The notes beneath the pieces are model-generated. The model saw only the letters and a list, made by a program, of their open reading frames with translations, did not search any database and had not been told where the DNA came from. From the NCBI RefSeq assembly GCF_901000735.1, contig NC_081547.1:2666001-2730000 (forward strand): 64,000 nucleotides of DNA, written 5' to 3'. A program made the position numbers and the translations under genes. Source of the DNA: Corylus avellana. Its lineage: Eukaryota > Streptophyta > Magnoliopsida > Fagales > Betulaceae. Below are positions 62,852 to 64,000 of this stretch, piece by piece; the first letter of the stretch is position 1; each line of letters opens with the position of its first letter.

Positions 62852-63386
62852 ATATTTTATTTTACCACGTATCGCTGATATTGATAGCCGGCCAGTACGA
62901 GTTCAACGTTCAAGTGAAAACGTGCTTCAGCTTCACCCTTGCCAGAAGTCAACATTTTTTAAAACCGTGGAAATATGCCCCTAACACATATTGAAGACAT
63001 GGCAATTTTGACTCGTAGGTTGGATCTAAATTCTGGTATATCCTTCTTCTACACCTGACATTTGGATCTCTTTCTTTGTTTTTTTTTTTTTTTTTTTGAA
63101 ATGGACATTTGGATCCTCTAGTTTCTACTACAAGACCGCCAAAATTTTATAATCTATGGTCTCTCCAACTTTTTAAAAAAATCTGTGGGCTATTTAAATT
63201 CAATAACTTAGATAATTGGATCTTGATATTGATGACAAAAAAGATATAATATGAAGTTATGGTAAATCTTATATTTAATTCATTCAATCAAATAATAGAC
63301 GTATCTTTCAAGGGCTTAAGTAGCACTAATAAGAATTTTTTTTAATAAATAAAAATATTTAGAGTAGTATAATTTATATCACAATT

Positions 63387-63405
63387 TATATATATATATA
63401 TATAT
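63387..63405 (+). repeat. (TA)n microsatellite
   Basis: A run of TA units in an AT-rich setting. Confidence 0.9.
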
Positions 63406-63884
63406 AAATTGTTGTTACAGTTCATTATTAATAATTAACAATATATAATTAATAAGTCAACTACTAATTAATTAAAAAATTTACTTAATTATTTTATTAA
63501 TTATACTTTTGTGTTAACTTGTAAAATGATTCTTTTGTAGAAATAATTGCACTCCAAATAATACTAATTACACTATTATAAATAAAACTTAAATAGAATT
63601 ATTTCATAATTGTTCAAATTGACAAATTCCGAGTCAAGGAATAAGACTCCCCCCTATCTGACAAAGCCCTGGATAAGTTTTCCTCAGTCTCCACATCAAC
63701 GCCACCTAGGAATTTCCTTTCACTTTGAGCCGTCTGTTTGTCCAAACACATACGCAAACAGTGAGTGCTCTGCCTCTCCTGCCTGCGGACCCCACTGCCA
63801 TATTTTTCTAATTACAAAACAAAACAAAAAAAAATTGTCCAAACACAATTTTGTTTTTTTGTTTTTGTTTTTTTGTTTTTTTTT

Positions 63885-64000
63885 TTAAGTAACTCCCACA
63901 AAATTAAATTAAAACCAAACAGAGTCTCATAGTCTTTGGTCCTCCACCTAAGACCCCCGAAGCACGCACCTTTTAACGCGGAAATTCTCTCTCTCTCTCT
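63885..64000 (+). promoter_or_regulatory. Possible promoter or leader of a gene beyond the window
   Basis: Composition rises in GC, and the window ends in a (CT)n run like those before the ACBP and subtilase start codons here. No start codon is reached. Confidence 0.35.

Larger units (their letters stand above)
58491..63884. other. Gene-free 3' flank and spacer
   Basis: The start is 3' UTR. The rest is AT-rich with a SINE (59869-59985), a weak GGTGGC-type repeat remnant (59285-59420 and 59610-59680), microsatellites and a foldback element at 62358-62851. No gene is visible. Confidence 0.55.

Overview
This is nuclear DNA of a flowering plant, almost certainly a eudicot and probably a woody rosid. 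The background is AT-rich. The genes have many GT-AG introns and plant-specific products (class III acyl-CoA-binding protein, CGLD27, subtilase of the SBT1 type, group-6 LEA protein). The gaps are full of small foldback elements (MITEs), SINE and LINE scraps and one hAT element. I see no intact tRNA or rRNA gene, CRISPR array or complete autonomous transposon. The species cannot be fixed from the sequence alone.

Layout, left to right. (1) 1-2390 +, last seven exons of a protein kinase CK2 alpha gene, cut by the window edge. (2) 4142-5925 -, a 77-residue SERF/4F5-type zinc-finger protein in three small exons. (3) 10688-13767 +, an ACBP3-like acyl-CoA-binding protein. (4) 14824-18983 +, an MFSD5-like molybdate transporter (nine exons, 453 aa). 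(5) 20001-24879 -, a P4H9-like prolyl 4-hydroxylase (eight exons, 287 aa). (6) 28208-31843 +, CGLD27, a plastid membrane protein (seven exons, 307 aa). (7) 33279-38124 -, an organelle-type J-domain protein (five exons, 529 aa). (8) 47305-49602 +, an intronless subtilase (765 aa). (9) 50914-51186 +, a small group-6 LEA protein with ABRE/G-box motifs upstream. (10) 57429-58490 +, a serine/asparagine-rich plant protein of unknown function. The window ends in a CT-rich tract that may be the 5' leader of another gene.

The genes are not an operon-like system and show no common pathway. The order does recall two Arabidopsis segments. From memory, one on chromosome 2 carries CK2 alpha, SERF, MFSD5-like, P4H and LEA6 genes, and one on chromosome 5 carries SBT1.7, CGLD27 and CK2 alpha. 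The window looks like the unfractionated ancestor of both.

The gaps (6.0-10.4, 24.9-28.2, 38.4-47.2, 51.2-57.3 and 58.5-64 kb) hold the mobile DNA. The best resolved pieces are a LINE 3' end inserted inside a MITE with an 18-bp target duplication (441-667), a 53-bp retro-insertion (14543-14595), a TAA-tailed SINE (15907-16026), an 871-bp hAT-type element with 8-bp target duplication (38578-39448), and a Mutator-like foldback with 9-bp duplication whose empty site survives as a paralogous copy 1 kb away (39623-40223 versus about 41265). No previously undescribed biological system stands out. The most unusual features are three short in-frame, stop-free introns in three different genes and the nested-insertion histories.
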